Shown: one piece after another, positions 33,878 to 41,709 of the stretch
Numbering within the stretch: position 1 is the first letter of the stretch
Layout of the letters: every line of letters begins with the position of its first letter
NCBI GenBank assembly: GCA_021299855.1
Contig: JAJTEY010000012.1
Coordinates: 1-46,353, forward strand
Direction: 5' to 3'
Source of the DNA: Bacteroidota bacterium
GTDB taxonomy: Bacteria; Bacteroidota; Bacteroidia; Palsa-965
Length of the DNA stretch: 46,353 nt
Translations under genes and position numbers: made by a program
Notes under the pieces: generated by a model
Database searches by the model: none
What the model saw: the letters and a program-made list of their open reading frames with translations, nothing else
What the model was told of the DNA's origin: nothing

Positions 33878-34456
33878 ATGGGATTTTTCGCGAACCTGTT
33901 TGGTAAAAAAGAACCCGAGCTATTAAGAGCCAAAGTGATGAGTACCCGTGCCATATTGAATGCGCATATTGCATCCGAAGTGAATACCGGCAAAGTAATG
34001 TCAATTCTTTTCTTTGCCTCTTCGCAAGAAAATATCGTTCGCCTAACATCGGAAAATCAAGGGGAGAACATAATACATGCGGACCAACTATCTAATGCTA
34101 ACACCCAATCACGCATCAGGACTTTTGCTTCGAATGCAGGAAATACAGTTGTTCTCGGTGAGCGTTTTCCCTTATCACAACAGGAACAACAGCTCGCCAC
34201 GCAACTACAGCAATTGGGTGTTTCAATGCCTGTATTAGCGTACGCAGCATTAGATGATGCTTTTTTTCTACAGTTTGGAGGAGAGCGCATTTCCAACCTG
34301 ATGAAATCTATGGGGATGGGCGACCAAGAATTTACTGAGCACCCTATGATACAAAGCGCGATTAAGAATGCCCAAAACAAAATTGCTCAAAAAGTTTCCA
34401 TCTCTTCAAGAACAAAAAGTCCGGGAGAATGGTCTCGTATGCACGTGAAAGAATAA
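33878..34456 (+). CDS. Hypothetical protein
   Basis: A 192-residue protein beginning MGFFANLFGKKEPELL. I do not recognise the family. It has no signal peptide or membrane segment; the middle is a mixed alpha/beta region (VMSILFFASSQENIVRLTS, NTVVLGERFPLSQQEQQLAT, PVLAYAALDDAFFLQFGGE), and the last 50 residues are polar and basic. The LFFASSQE segment and the paired strands give a compact globular domain. Its ATG is 2 bases after DUF5522 and its end lies 20 bases before the urocanase start, so it sits in a tight DUF5522 - hypothetical - urocanase run. Confidence 0.7.
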   Translation: MGFFANLFGKKEPELLRAKVMSTRAILNAHIASEVNTGKVMSILFFASSQENIVRLTSENQGENIIHADQLSNANTQSRIRTFASNAGNTVVLGERFPLSQQEQQLATQLQQLGVSMPVLAYAALDDAFFLQFGGERISNLMKSMGMGDQEFTEHPMIQSAIKNAQNKIAQKVSISSRTKSPGEWSRMHVKE

Positions 34457-34476
34457 AGAATTTAACAGATATACAG

Positions 34477-36480
34477 ATGAACGCTGAAGAATTTAAGAAG
34501 GTCGTATTAACCGGTATTCCTGATGAACTGCCGACAAAGAAAGCATACGACACAAGCATCAATCATGCGCCAAAACGCAAAGAGATTTTAACTCCTGCGG
34601 AGAAGAAGCTGGCGCTGCGTAATGCATTGCGTTATTTTCCTGCAAAACATCATGCTACACTTATCAAGGAATTTGCAGAAGAATTGAACACCTGCGGAAG
34701 GATCTATATGTATCGCTTTCGTCCCGATTATAAAATTTACGCGCGACCGATTCACGAGTATCCCTACAAGAGTATTCAGGCTGCTGCTATAATGCACATG
34801 CTTTCCAATAATCTGGATTATGCAGTAGCGCAGCATCCGCACGAACTTATCACGTATGGCGGAAACGGCGCTGTTTTCCAAAATTGGGCGCAGTACTTGC
34901 TTACCATGCAGTATCTGGCAACAATGACGGATGAACAAACCTTGGTGATGTATTCCGGACATCCCATGGGATTATTTCCATCGCATAAGGATGCACCGCG
35001 TGTTGTGGTTACTAACGGCATGATGATTCCGAATTATTCCAAACCGGATGACTGGGAAAAATTTAATGCATTAGGCGTAACCCAATACGGACAAATGACT
35101 GCCGGATCTTACATGTATATTGGTCCGCAAGGAATTGTTCATGGCACCACGATTACTGTGATGAATGCCGCTCGAAAAATTTCGAAAAACGAAGAGGAGC
35201 GCAAAGGAAAACTTTTTGTGACGTGTGGTCTCGGTGGCATGAGTGGTGCACAACCCAAAGCAGGCAAAATTGCAGGTTTGGTTGCAGTTGTTGCGGAGAT
35301 CAATCCCAAGGCAACGCATACGCGACACAGTCAAGGATGGGTTGATGAAGTGTACGATAATCTCGATCAACTAATCACACGAATTAAAACAGCAACAACA
35401 AATCGTGAAGCAGTTTCTATTGCGTATCAAGGTAATGTCGTTGATCTGTGGGAACGTTTGGTGCGTGATGATATACAAGTAGATATCGGTTCCGACCAAA
35501 CGTCATTGCATAATCCATGGGCCGGAGGTTATTATCCGGTGGGCATTTCGTTTGAAGAAGCCAATAAAATGATGGCAGAACAACCTGCTGTATTTAAGCA
35601 ACATGTTCAGGAAACTTTACGAAGACATGCAGCAGCTGTCAATACCCTTGCTGGCAAAGGCATGTACTTTTTCGATTACGGGAATGCATTCTTGTTAGAA
35701 GCTTCGCGCGCCGGAGCCGATATTGTAAAAGCTGATGGTACCTTTCGCTATAATTCTTACGTGCAAGACATTCTTGGTCCTATGTGTTTCGACTATGGAT
35801 TTGGACCATTCCGTTGGGTGTGTTCTTCTGCCGACCCGAAAGATCTGGCAACAACAGATCAACTTGCGTTGGATGTATTGGAAGACATGCATCGTGCTGC
35901 CCCCGATGAAATTAAACAGCAGTTGAGCGATAACATTACCTGGATTAAAGATGCCATGATCAATAATTTGGTTGTGGGTTCACAGGCGCGCATTTTATAC
36001 GCCGATAGTGAAGCACGTATTCGTATTGCTGCGGCCATGAACAAAGCGATAGCTGAAGGGAAAATATCTGCACCGGTTGTTTTAGGTCGCGATCATCACG
36101 ACGTTTCGGGAACTGATTCTCCTTATCGCGAAACTTCAAACATTTACGACGGTTCTGCATTTACTGCAGATATGGCCGTTCAAAATTTCGTAGGTGATGC
36201 TTTCCGCGGAGCAACATGGGTTTCCTTGCACAACGGTGGCGGTGTTGGTTGGGGCGAAGTGATTAATGGGGGCTTCGGAATGGTGCTCGACGGCAGTGCG
36301 GATAGTGATAGACGATTACGTTCGATGTTGTTTTGGGATGTCAATAACGGCATTGCACGCAGAGGTTGGGCACGTAACGAAGAAGCACTATTTGCCATCA
36401 AACGAGAAATGGCGCGTACTCCGGAGTTAAAAGTGACTTTGCCGAATCTTGTGGATGATAAACTGCTTGATCAGGTGTAA
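34477..36480 (+). CDS. hutU: Urocanate hydratase
   Basis: Urocanase adds water to urocanate in histidine degradation, using NAD+ as an electrophile. The start is taken at ATG 34477 (MNAEEFKKVVLTGIPDEL); an in-frame ATG 48 bases upstream would overlap the preceding gene. The 667-residue length is that of the long form found in Bacteroidota and animals rather than the 555-residue proteobacterial form. Family strings: TYGGNGAVFQNWAQYLL, CGLGGMSGAQPKAG, GRDHHDVSGTDSPYRE, and GGGVGWGEVINGGFGM. Cys437 in GPMCFDYGFGPFRW aligns with the catalytic cysteine. No hutH, hutI or hutG gene lies nearby. Confidence 0.95.
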   Translation: MNAEEFKKVVLTGIPDELPTKKAYDTSINHAPKRKEILTPAEKKLALRNALRYFPAKHHATLIKEFAEELNTCGRIYMYRFRPDYKIYARPIHEYPYKSIQAAAIMHMLSNNLDYAVAQHPHELITYGGNGAVFQNWAQYLLTMQYLATMTDEQTLVMYSGHPMGLFPSHKDAPRVVVTNGMMIPNYSKPDDWEKFNALGVTQYGQMTAGSYMYIGPQGIVHGTTITVMNAARKISKNEEERKGKLFVTCGLGGMSGAQPKAGKIAGLVAVVAEINPKATHTRHSQGWVDEVYDNLDQLITRIKTATTNREAVSIAYQGNVVDLWERLVRDDIQVDIGSDQTSLHNPWAGGYYPVGISFEEANKMMAEQPAVFKQHVQETLRRHAAAVNTLAGKGMYFFDYGNAFLLEASRAGADIVKADGTFRYNSYVQDILGPMCFDYGFGPFRWVCSSADPKDLATTDQLALDVLEDMHRAAPDEIKQQLSDNITWIKDAMINNLVVGSQARILYADSEARIRIAAAMNKAIAEGKISAPVVLGRDHHDVSGTDSPYRETSNIYDGSAFTADMAVQNFVGDAFRGATWVSLHNGGGVGWGEVINGGFGMVLDGSADSDRRLRSMLFWDVNNGIARRGWARNEEALFAIKREMARTPELKVTLPNLVDDKLLDQV

Positions 36481-36554
36481 TGCATTTTGATCAACAGATG
36501 TCGGAGCTCTTGCCCGTCTTGTATTAAAACTGATAACTATCAGGTATTTCAGCG

Positions 36555-36593
36555 CAACGTGCGTGACTGTAGTCACGCACGTTGTTTGTTTGT
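36555..36593 (+). terminator. Rho-independent terminator after hutU
   Basis: A 13-base-pair perfect stem, caacgtgcgtgac at 36555-36567 with gtcacgcacgttg at 36572-36584, around a TGTA loop, followed by tttgtttgt. It lies 74 bases after the hutU stop. The T run is broken by two G, but the stem is long and GC-rich. Confidence 0.75.
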
Positions 36594-36624
36594 ACATCTA
36601 ATTTCGCTCCATCAAATAATCATT

Positions 36625-36705
36625 ATGCCGAAGTGGTTAAAATTTGTTCTGGTTTGCGCGCTTTGCCTAACAATTATTTCAGGACTTGTCATTTTAATCA
36701 ATTAA
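36625..36705 (+). CDS. 26-residue single-pass membrane peptide
   Basis: A short frame from ATG 36625 encoding a peptide that opens MPKWLKFVLVCALCL and ends in a hydrophobic helix and LILIN-type text (GLVILIN). It has basic residues at the start and one clean transmembrane helix with two cysteines. It lies between the hutU terminator and the DUF2892 gene, 17 bases upstream of the latter, in the same direction. A longer frame beginning at 36487 runs through the terminator stem and is not credible. Small hydrophobic peptides can arise by chance, so the call is tentative. Confidence 0.4.
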   Translation: MPKWLKFVLVCALCLTIISGLVILIN

Positions 36706-36722
36706 CCTAGACCCATTTTATC

Positions 36723-36929
36723 ATGAAACCAAATGTTGGAAATTTTGATCGCATTGCACGTATATTAGTATCACTAATGCTTTTAGCGCTGTATTTCACC
36801 AACGTACTAACCGGCACTTTAGGAATCATCGCCATTGTTGTTGCCGCCGTATTTACTTTAACAGCTGCAATCGGATTTTGTCCGCTATATGCCATATTCG
36901 GATTGAACACCTGTCCTGCCAAAAAATAA
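36723..36929 (+). CDS. DUF2892 (YgaP-type) membrane protein
   Basis: A 68-residue protein: MKPNVGNFDRIARILVSL opens with the DUF2892 signature (N-x-G-x-x-D-R-x-x-R), followed by two hydrophobic helices and the closing GFCPLYAIFGLNTC motif. In other bacteria the same domain is the membrane part of the rhodanese YgaP. Here it stands alone. The pair of cysteines near the end suggests a thiol or sulfur-related role, but no rhodanese gene is adjacent. Confidence 0.88.
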   Translation: MKPNVGNFDRIARILVSLMLLALYFTNVLTGTLGIIAIVVAAVFTLTAAIGFCPLYAIFGLNTCPAKK

Positions 36930-36950
36930 TATTAATGTGACTTAAAGCAC

Positions 36951-36982
36951 GATAAAGGTAGGATCAACGTCCTACCTTTATC
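36951..36982 (+). terminator. Possible terminator hairpin without a T run
   Basis: A 12-base-pair perfect stem, gataaaggtagg at 36951-36962 with cctacctttatc at 36971-36982, around atcaacgt. It ends 16 bases before the DUF983 ATG. No T run follows, so it may be a weak terminator, an mRNA-stabilising stem or an attenuator for the next gene. Confidence 0.45.
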
Positions 36983-36998
36983 CTATAAAATAACGGGT

Positions 36999-37412
36999 AT
37001 GGGATTCTTCTATAGCGTATTCAACAATAAATGCTCCAAGTGCAATTACGGTGATCTTTACATCGAAAAGAATCCGTATAAACTGAGCAAACTGGGAGAT
37101 ATGCATAAAAACTGCTCAGTATGTGGTCAATCGTTTGAACCGGAAACCGGCTTTTACTATGGCTCCATGTATGTTAGTTATGCTGTTTCTGTATTGGTCA
37201 TGTTTATACCAGCAGGTATTGCCTATTTTGTTTTCGATGCCGGCTTTTGGGCCATGTTCTCCCTTGTACTAGGAATTTATATTTCCATGTTTCCATTCAT
37301 CTTTCGCTGGGCCAGAAATATCTGGTTAAATATATTCGTAACGTACAGCCCGTCTACACATGCGAAATACAAAGCGGAACATGAATTGCACGAATCACAG
37401 GTCAACTCCTGA
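36999..37412 (+). CDS. DUF983 family membrane protein
   Basis: A 137-residue protein. The N-terminus has two CxxC pairs (NNKCSKCNYGD and KNCSVCGQSFEPE) forming a zinc ribbon, directly followed by TGFYYGSMYVSYA, the conserved motif of DUF983. Two transmembrane helices follow (VSVLVMFIPAGIAYFVF and FSLVLGIYISMFPFIFRW). The function of the family is not established. The C-terminal tail (KYKAEHELHESQ) is polar and likely cytoplasmic. Confidence 0.88.
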   Translation: MGFFYSVFNNKCSKCNYGDLYIEKNPYKLSKLGDMHKNCSVCGQSFEPETGFYYGSMYVSYAVSVLVMFIPAGIAYFVFDAGFWAMFSLVLGIYISMFPFIFRWARNIWLNIFVTYSPSTHAKYKAEHELHESQVNS

Positions 37413-37489
37413 TTTGTAAGCGTGTAATATTTAGTTGTCTTTGGCTTTATTTCTGTAATTAGTGGGGAAATTTTGCCATATTTGTTTCT

Positions 37490-37915
37490 ATGTGTTTTAA
37501 TAAGTTTTCTCTTTGGGGCTTCGGTGCATTGTTGGCACTTCTCGCTGTTACCTGGTGGTCGTGCGAAGGAGAAACACCCGAGCCGGATGATATTCGCGAC
37601 ACATACGTGGATCAATGGAGCTTTTCGGAAGTCAGCTCACAAATTGGCCCTAACACCTACGTAGTTCAGATTTCCAAATCTACTACAAACACAGATCAGG
37701 TATTTCTGGAAAACCTCTACAATATTGGCTTTGCATACAAAGCAACTGCAACGGTAAGCGGCAATAACATTACCATTCCATCACAAATTTATAATGGCAA
37801 TACGCTGACCGGTATAGGAATGCTAAGTGCTGCATCCAACACTATTAATCTAACTTATTACATGGACAACGGAACGACGATCGATACCTGTTCCGGTGTA
37901 TTAACCCGTCAGTAA
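37490..37915 (+). CDS. Small predicted lipoprotein
   Basis: A 141-residue protein. The N-terminus is a short hydrophobic stretch (LWGFGALLALLAVTWW) ending at Ser-Cys25, which acts as a lipobox-like site, with the acidic EGETPEPDD after it. The remainder is strand-rich (YVVQISKS, YKATATVSGNNITIPSQIY, INLTYYMDN), resembling the small lipocalin/fatty-acid-binding-like beta proteins common in Bacteroidota. I cannot name the family with confidence. It is followed 34 bases later by a TPR protein gene and may be co-transcribed. Confidence 0.65.
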   Translation: MCFNKFSLWGFGALLALLAVTWWSCEGETPEPDDIRDTYVDQWSFSEVSSQIGPNTYVVQISKSTTNTDQVFLENLYNIGFAYKATATVSGNNITIPSQIYNGNTLTGIGMLSAASNTINLTYYMDNGTTIDTCSGVLTRQ

Positions 37916-37949
37916 CCTCAAAATAATCAATTACGACACTAGATAAATT

Positions 37950-39131
37950 ATGATCAAACAAATCCTTACCACGCTTCTGCTCGTGATGACCTTTAGTATT
38001 GCCAACGCGCAATACTCTGCTAAAGAGCAAAAGGCAATTCAAAAGTCGAAAGACCTGTATCAAAAAAAGAAGTACGATAAGGCAGTAGCATCTATCAAGA
38101 AAGTAATAGATGCGCATCCTTACGACAACGATTTATGGCAGCTACGTACACTTTACGAATACGATCGCTATCAGGATCAACTGATGAAAGATTTGATGGA
38201 TCTTTTAACTAAGTTGTCTAAAGGGCAGTCTATTCCTGCAAACAAAAAATACAAGTACGAAGAATACAAGTCTGATCTGCAGATTACGTGTATTACTGCT
38301 TCGTTACTATGCGACAAGCAAGCATTGGGATCAGAATTATTGTATGACTTTTTTGTGAAGCCGGATGTAGATACTGCAGTTGCTGACGACGCGAAAGATT
38401 TCTACAAAAAAGGTTCTGAAAGCATGGATAATAAAGAATATTCTGCTGCTATCAAGAATTTCAAGAAAGCATTAGATCTTCAATCCGATTATTACAAAGC
38501 GGCTTACAATATTGCTAATTGCTATCGTGAGCAGGAAGACTGGGAAAATGCTGTGATCTATTATAAGCGTGCCATCAAAATTGAACCACGCATGTTGTAT
38601 CCGCACAAAAAATTGGTGGACGTAAAAATGAAACAAAAAGATTGGTCAGGTGCGTATGATGCATGTATCAATGGCATCATTTGTTATCCGGATGTGGAGT
38701 TATTTAACAGCATGAGCGAAATCTGCGAGAAGCGTGGAAAAACATTTAATCGTCACTGGATGTCGCGCACGTCAATTCCAAACATGATCAACTCAAATCA
38801 AGATCCGATTTCTTCCGAGCCTTGGAGTCATTACCGTTCAGCGAAAGACAAGATTTCAAATTACATCAACGATATCGGATATATTAAGCGTTCGAATAGC
38901 TTAACAGAACAAAAATACCTAGAAACATATAGCTGGGAACACATGCTGAGCAAATCCGACAGTCAGGATGGAGAATTTACGTTTGCCCGCAAAGCTAACA
39001 AGAATGGATATTTAGATTGTTACGCTTTTGTAAGCATGTATCACATCATGTTTAACCGCCAGTATTCACACTTCACTGACAGAAATGCGGATCGTATTCG
39101 CACCTTCTTCGATGAAATGTTAGTAGAGTAA
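37950..39131 (+). CDS. Exported tetratricopeptide-repeat protein
   Basis: A 393-residue protein with signal peptide MIKQILTTLLLVMTFSIANA before QYSAKEQ. TPR-type helix pairs are seen near the N-terminus (DLYQKKKYDKAVASIKKVIDAHP) and again at about residues 150-250 (YSAAIKNFKKALDLQSDYYKAAYNI, WENAVIYYKRAIKIEP, DWSGAYDACINGIICYPD). The C-terminal 130 residues are not repeats and are rich in Asn, Ser and aromatic residues. TPRs bind partner proteins, so a periplasmic scaffold role is likely. A strong shared terminator follows. Confidence 0.78.
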   Translation: MIKQILTTLLLVMTFSIANAQYSAKEQKAIQKSKDLYQKKKYDKAVASIKKVIDAHPYDNDLWQLRTLYEYDRYQDQLMKDLMDLLTKLSKGQSIPANKKYKYEEYKSDLQITCITASLLCDKQALGSELLYDFFVKPDVDTAVADDAKDFYKKGSESMDNKEYSAAIKNFKKALDLQSDYYKAAYNIANCYREQEDWENAVIYYKRAIKIEPRMLYPHKKLVDVKMKQKDWSGAYDACINGIICYPDVELFNSMSEICEKRGKTFNRHWMSRTSIPNMINSNQDPISSEPWSHYRSAKDKISNYINDIGYIKRSNSLTEQKYLETYSWEHMLSKSDSQDGEFTFARKANKNGYLDCYAFVSMYHIMFNRQYSHFTDRNADRIRTFFDEMLVE

Positions 39132-39150
39132 TCGAAACGTAAGCATAAAA

Positions 39151-39192
39151 AATAACCGCGATTAGCATTATGCTAATCGCGGTTATTTTTTT
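39151..39192. terminator. Bidirectional rho-independent terminator between the TPR gene and pheT
   Basis: A 17-base-pair perfect stem, aataaccgcgattagca at 39151-39167 with tgctaatcgcggttatt at 39171-39187, around a 3-base loop. A T run follows to 39192 and an A run precedes it, so it can end transcription from both sides: the TPR gene on plus and pheT on minus. Confidence 0.92.
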
Positions 39193-39204
39193 GAATTCCC
39201 TGCA

Positions 39205-41082
39205 CTACGATCTAATTACCGCGCCTAACTTCTCGGTCATCACTTTCGTGATCTTCTCCATCACTTTGTCAATTTGCTGATCGGTTAATGTAGCCTCAGC
39301 ATTTTCCAAAATAAAACTCACTGCATACGATTTCTTGTCGGCACCCAATTGCTGACCTTCAAATACGTCAAACAGCTGAACCGACTTCAAGAATGCACGT
39401 TCAGTTTGCCATGCCAGTTGTTCCACCTGCGCATAGGTAACTTGCTTATCCAAAATCAGGGCAAGATCACGACGCACAGCAGGAAACTTAGATACTTCAC
39501 GGTAGCGAATCTCTTTTGTTCCCGACAACACCTGCTCTACTTTGTCCCAGTTGATCTCCGCAAACCAAACAACGCCATCGCCTCCAAGCTGAGTTAATGT
39601 CTCGCCTGCTGCCGCACCGGCTACACCCAATTTGTGCTTGCCTGATTTTACCTGTACCAAGAACGGATAAGCCTCCGATTCCAGCGTCTCAAAACTCAAC
39701 GGACCTAATCCCAGTGTCTCCAGAATTGCACACAACGGCTTCTTCACATCCATCCATCCTGCTGCTTCCTGCGTAGCATTCCAACTCTCCGGCAATTGAC
39801 GTCCGTATGCCAGTATTAACAATTTATATTCTTCCACATAAGGCCACGCCGTATTCTTTTCATTCAATAAATAAGTGCTTCCGAATTCAAACAAACGCAG
39901 ATCACTTTGCTTACGATTAACATTGTAAACGACAGTTTCAATTCCGCCGAACAGCAGATGCGTGCGCATTACACCTAAATCAGAACTCAACGGGTTCGTC
40001 AACTTCACCGGCGAAATTCCTCCCGCAACAGGCATTGCCGAATAACGCTCTTTAGTCAATGAATTATTCACAATCTCTGAAAAGCCAAGCGCCACGAGGC
40101 GTTCAGCAGTGCGCTCGCGAACCATTTCTTTATTAGGACGCTGCACGTAATTCAAAGACGCGTGTACTTTGTCAGGAAAACCAATATTGTTATATCCATA
40201 TATACGCAACACTTCTTCATACAAGTCAATCTCACGCGTAACATCTACTTTGAATCTTGGAACATTTAACAGCAAAGCATCTTTTCCTTCCGAAATAATC
40301 TCGCATCCCAAATCACTCAACATCGATTTTATGATTTTATGATCAATGGCCTTGCCGATAATACGATCACAATTATCATACTTAAATGCAACTTCCAAAG
40401 GCAATACTTGTTCCGGATAAACATCAATAACCGCATTCACAGGAACACCACCGGCAATTTGCTGCAACAATTGTGCAGCACGTTGCAAAGCACGAATTAC
40501 AATATCCGGATCACAACCTCGCTCAAAACGGAACGAAGCATCTGTCTTCAGTTGATGCAACTTCGATGTTTTACGAACATGTACTGCATCGAAGTATGCG
40601 CTCTCTAGAAATATTTTTGTCGTCTGTTCAGTTACGCCCGATTGCAAACCGCCAAATACACCGGCAATGCACATGGGCACATCACCATCACAAATCATCA
40701 AATCATCTGCACCCAATTTGCGTTCCACACCATCCAACGTTATAAACTTAGTATCTGCAGGAAGCTTCTTCACTTCTACGCGTCCCGACTTGATTGCCGC
40801 TGCATCGAAGGCATGCATCGGTTGACCCAATTCGTGTAACACATAATTGGTGACATCAACGACATTATTAATTGGTCGTACACCAATACTTCGCAAACGA
40901 TTCTGCAACCATTCCGGAGAAGGCGCTACTTTCAATCCGTCAATAATCAGGGCTGCATAACGTTTACATGCTTCAGGCGCACCAACAACAACTTGTATTT
41001 CAGATTCCGGCAATTGTTCGTCTATTATCTGCGTTCCACACCGCAACCAAATCGCGCGCCACACCATGATGCGAAGCCGCAT
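39205..41082 (-). CDS. pheT: Phenylalanyl-tRNA synthetase beta subunit, C-terminal part (frameshifted)
   Basis: A 625-codon frame holding most of PheT: the end of the N-terminal part (about from IIDEQLPESEIQVVV), the B3/B4 editing domain (PSPEWLQNRLRSIGVRPINNVVDVTNYVLHELGQP), the B5 domain, the catalytic-like core (FRFERGCDPDIV) and the C-terminal ferredoxin-fold anticodon-binding domain (FPAVRRDLALIL). The first 18 residues or so of the frame (MRLRIMVWRAIWLRCG) are an out-of-phase reading of the N-terminal gene part and are not real. It joins the 41000-41608 frame at about 41010-41040. The protein attaches phenylalanine to tRNA together with PheS. Confidence 0.9.
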   Translation of the reverse strand: MRLRIMVWRAIWLRCGTQIIDEQLPESEIQVVVGAPEACKRYAALIIDGLKVAPSPEWLQNRLRSIGVRPINNVVDVTNYVLHELGQPMHAFDAAAIKSGRVEVKKLPADTKFITLDGVERKLGADDLMICDGDVPMCIAGVFGGLQSGVTEQTTKIFLESAYFDAVHVRKTSKLHQLKTDASFRFERGCDPDIVIRALQRAAQLLQQIAGGVPVNAVIDVYPEQVLPLEVAFKYDNCDRIIGKAIDHKIIKSMLSDLGCEIISEGKDALLLNVPRFKVDVTREIDLYEEVLRIYGYNNIGFPDKVHASLNYVQRPNKEMVRERTAERLVALGFSEIVNNSLTKERYSAMPVAGGISPVKLTNPLSSDLGVMRTHLLFGGIETVVYNVNRKQSDLRLFEFGSTYLLNEKNTAWPYVEEYKLLILAYGRQLPESWNATQEAAGWMDVKKPLCAILETLGLGPLSFETLESEAYPFLVQVKSGKHKLGVAGAAAGETLTQLGGDGVVWFAEINWDKVEQVLSGTKEIRYREVSKFPAVRRDLALILDKQVTYAQVEQLAWQTERAFLKSVQLFDVFEGQQLGADKKSYAVSFILENAEATLTDQQIDKVMEKITKVMTEKLGAVIRS

Positions 41083-41608
41083 CGCTTCTATTTGGAGTTA
41101 AACCGATTTCAAAAACATAATCGGAAGTCAACTGCAAATGTTCAGCAGCCGGCATTCCAACTTGTGCATCCTGTCTCAGAATTAAAATTCCGTCATGAGA
41201 AGTTCCCAACCCGATTTCATCTTCAGCGCAGATCATCCCTTCTGAAAGTTCTCCGCGAATTTTTGATTTTTTAATTTCAAAAGATTCACCGCTTGCCGGA
41301 TATAACGTAGCACCCACTGTAGCAACCAGCACTTTTTGTCCCGCAGCTACATTCGGCGCACCACACACAAGTGAAAGTAATTCAGGGCCACCTACACTCA
41401 CCTTTGTCAACGAAAGTTTATCGGCATTCGGATGTTTATCGCACTCCATCACTTCGCCCACAATAACACCACGCAAACCTCCTTTAATTACATCCACCGC
41501 TTCCATGGATTCCACTTCCAAACCGCAATCCGTTAACAGGGTTGAAATTTGTTCTGGATCCAACTTAATATTCAAATGTTCGCTTAACCAGCTATATGCA
41601 ATTTTCAT
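41000..41608 (-). CDS. pheT: Phenylalanyl-tRNA synthetase beta subunit, N-terminal part (frameshifted)
   Basis: A 202-codon frame with the start of PheT: MKIAYSWLSEHLNIKLDPEQ, then the tRNA-binding EMAP-like domain (GVIVGEVMECDKHPNADKL, SLVCGAPNVAAGQKV, SKIRGELSEGMICAEDEIGLG) and TPNRSDAASHHGVARDL. It stops early at IAGI. The normal protein would continue in the phase of 39205-41082. Compared with Bacteroidota relatives, about 13 residues are missing between VARDLVAV and the EVVV-type strand, so the lesion is a deletion of about 40 bases that changes phase. Since PheT is essential, a sequence error is likely unless a second copy exists. Confidence 0.9.
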   Translation of the reverse strand: MKIAYSWLSEHLNIKLDPEQISTLLTDCGLEVESMEAVDVIKGGLRGVIVGEVMECDKHPNADKLSLTKVSVGGPELLSLVCGAPNVAAGQKVLVATVGATLYPASGESFEIKKSKIRGELSEGMICAEDEIGLGTSHDGILILRQDAQVGMPAAEHLQLTSDYVFEIGLTPNRSDAASHHGVARDLVAVWNADNRRTIAGI

Positions 41609-41697
41609 AATCAGAAATTAGGTGGTAAAGGTAGAAAATAGCCCCTAATAAAGGAGGTATTTCTGCTTACCAACGGCGATAGATGAAGAGTAATAAG

Positions 41698-41705
41698 TAC
41701 ATTTG
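41698..41705 (+). promoter_or_regulatory. Candidate -7 element before the DUF2723 gene
   Basis: TACATTTG at 41698-41705 fits the Bacteroidota -7 consensus TAnnTTTG. No convincing -33 element is seen 19 bases upstream. If used, transcription starts near 41711, which would favour the GTG at 41737 over the GTG at 41710 as the start of the downstream protein. Confidence 0.38.
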
Positions 41706-41709
41706 AAAC

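Noticed and set aside
36487-36705. 72-codon frame after hutU
   Set aside because: Its first half runs through the 13-base-pair terminator stem at 36555-36584; only the last 26 codons look like a protein.
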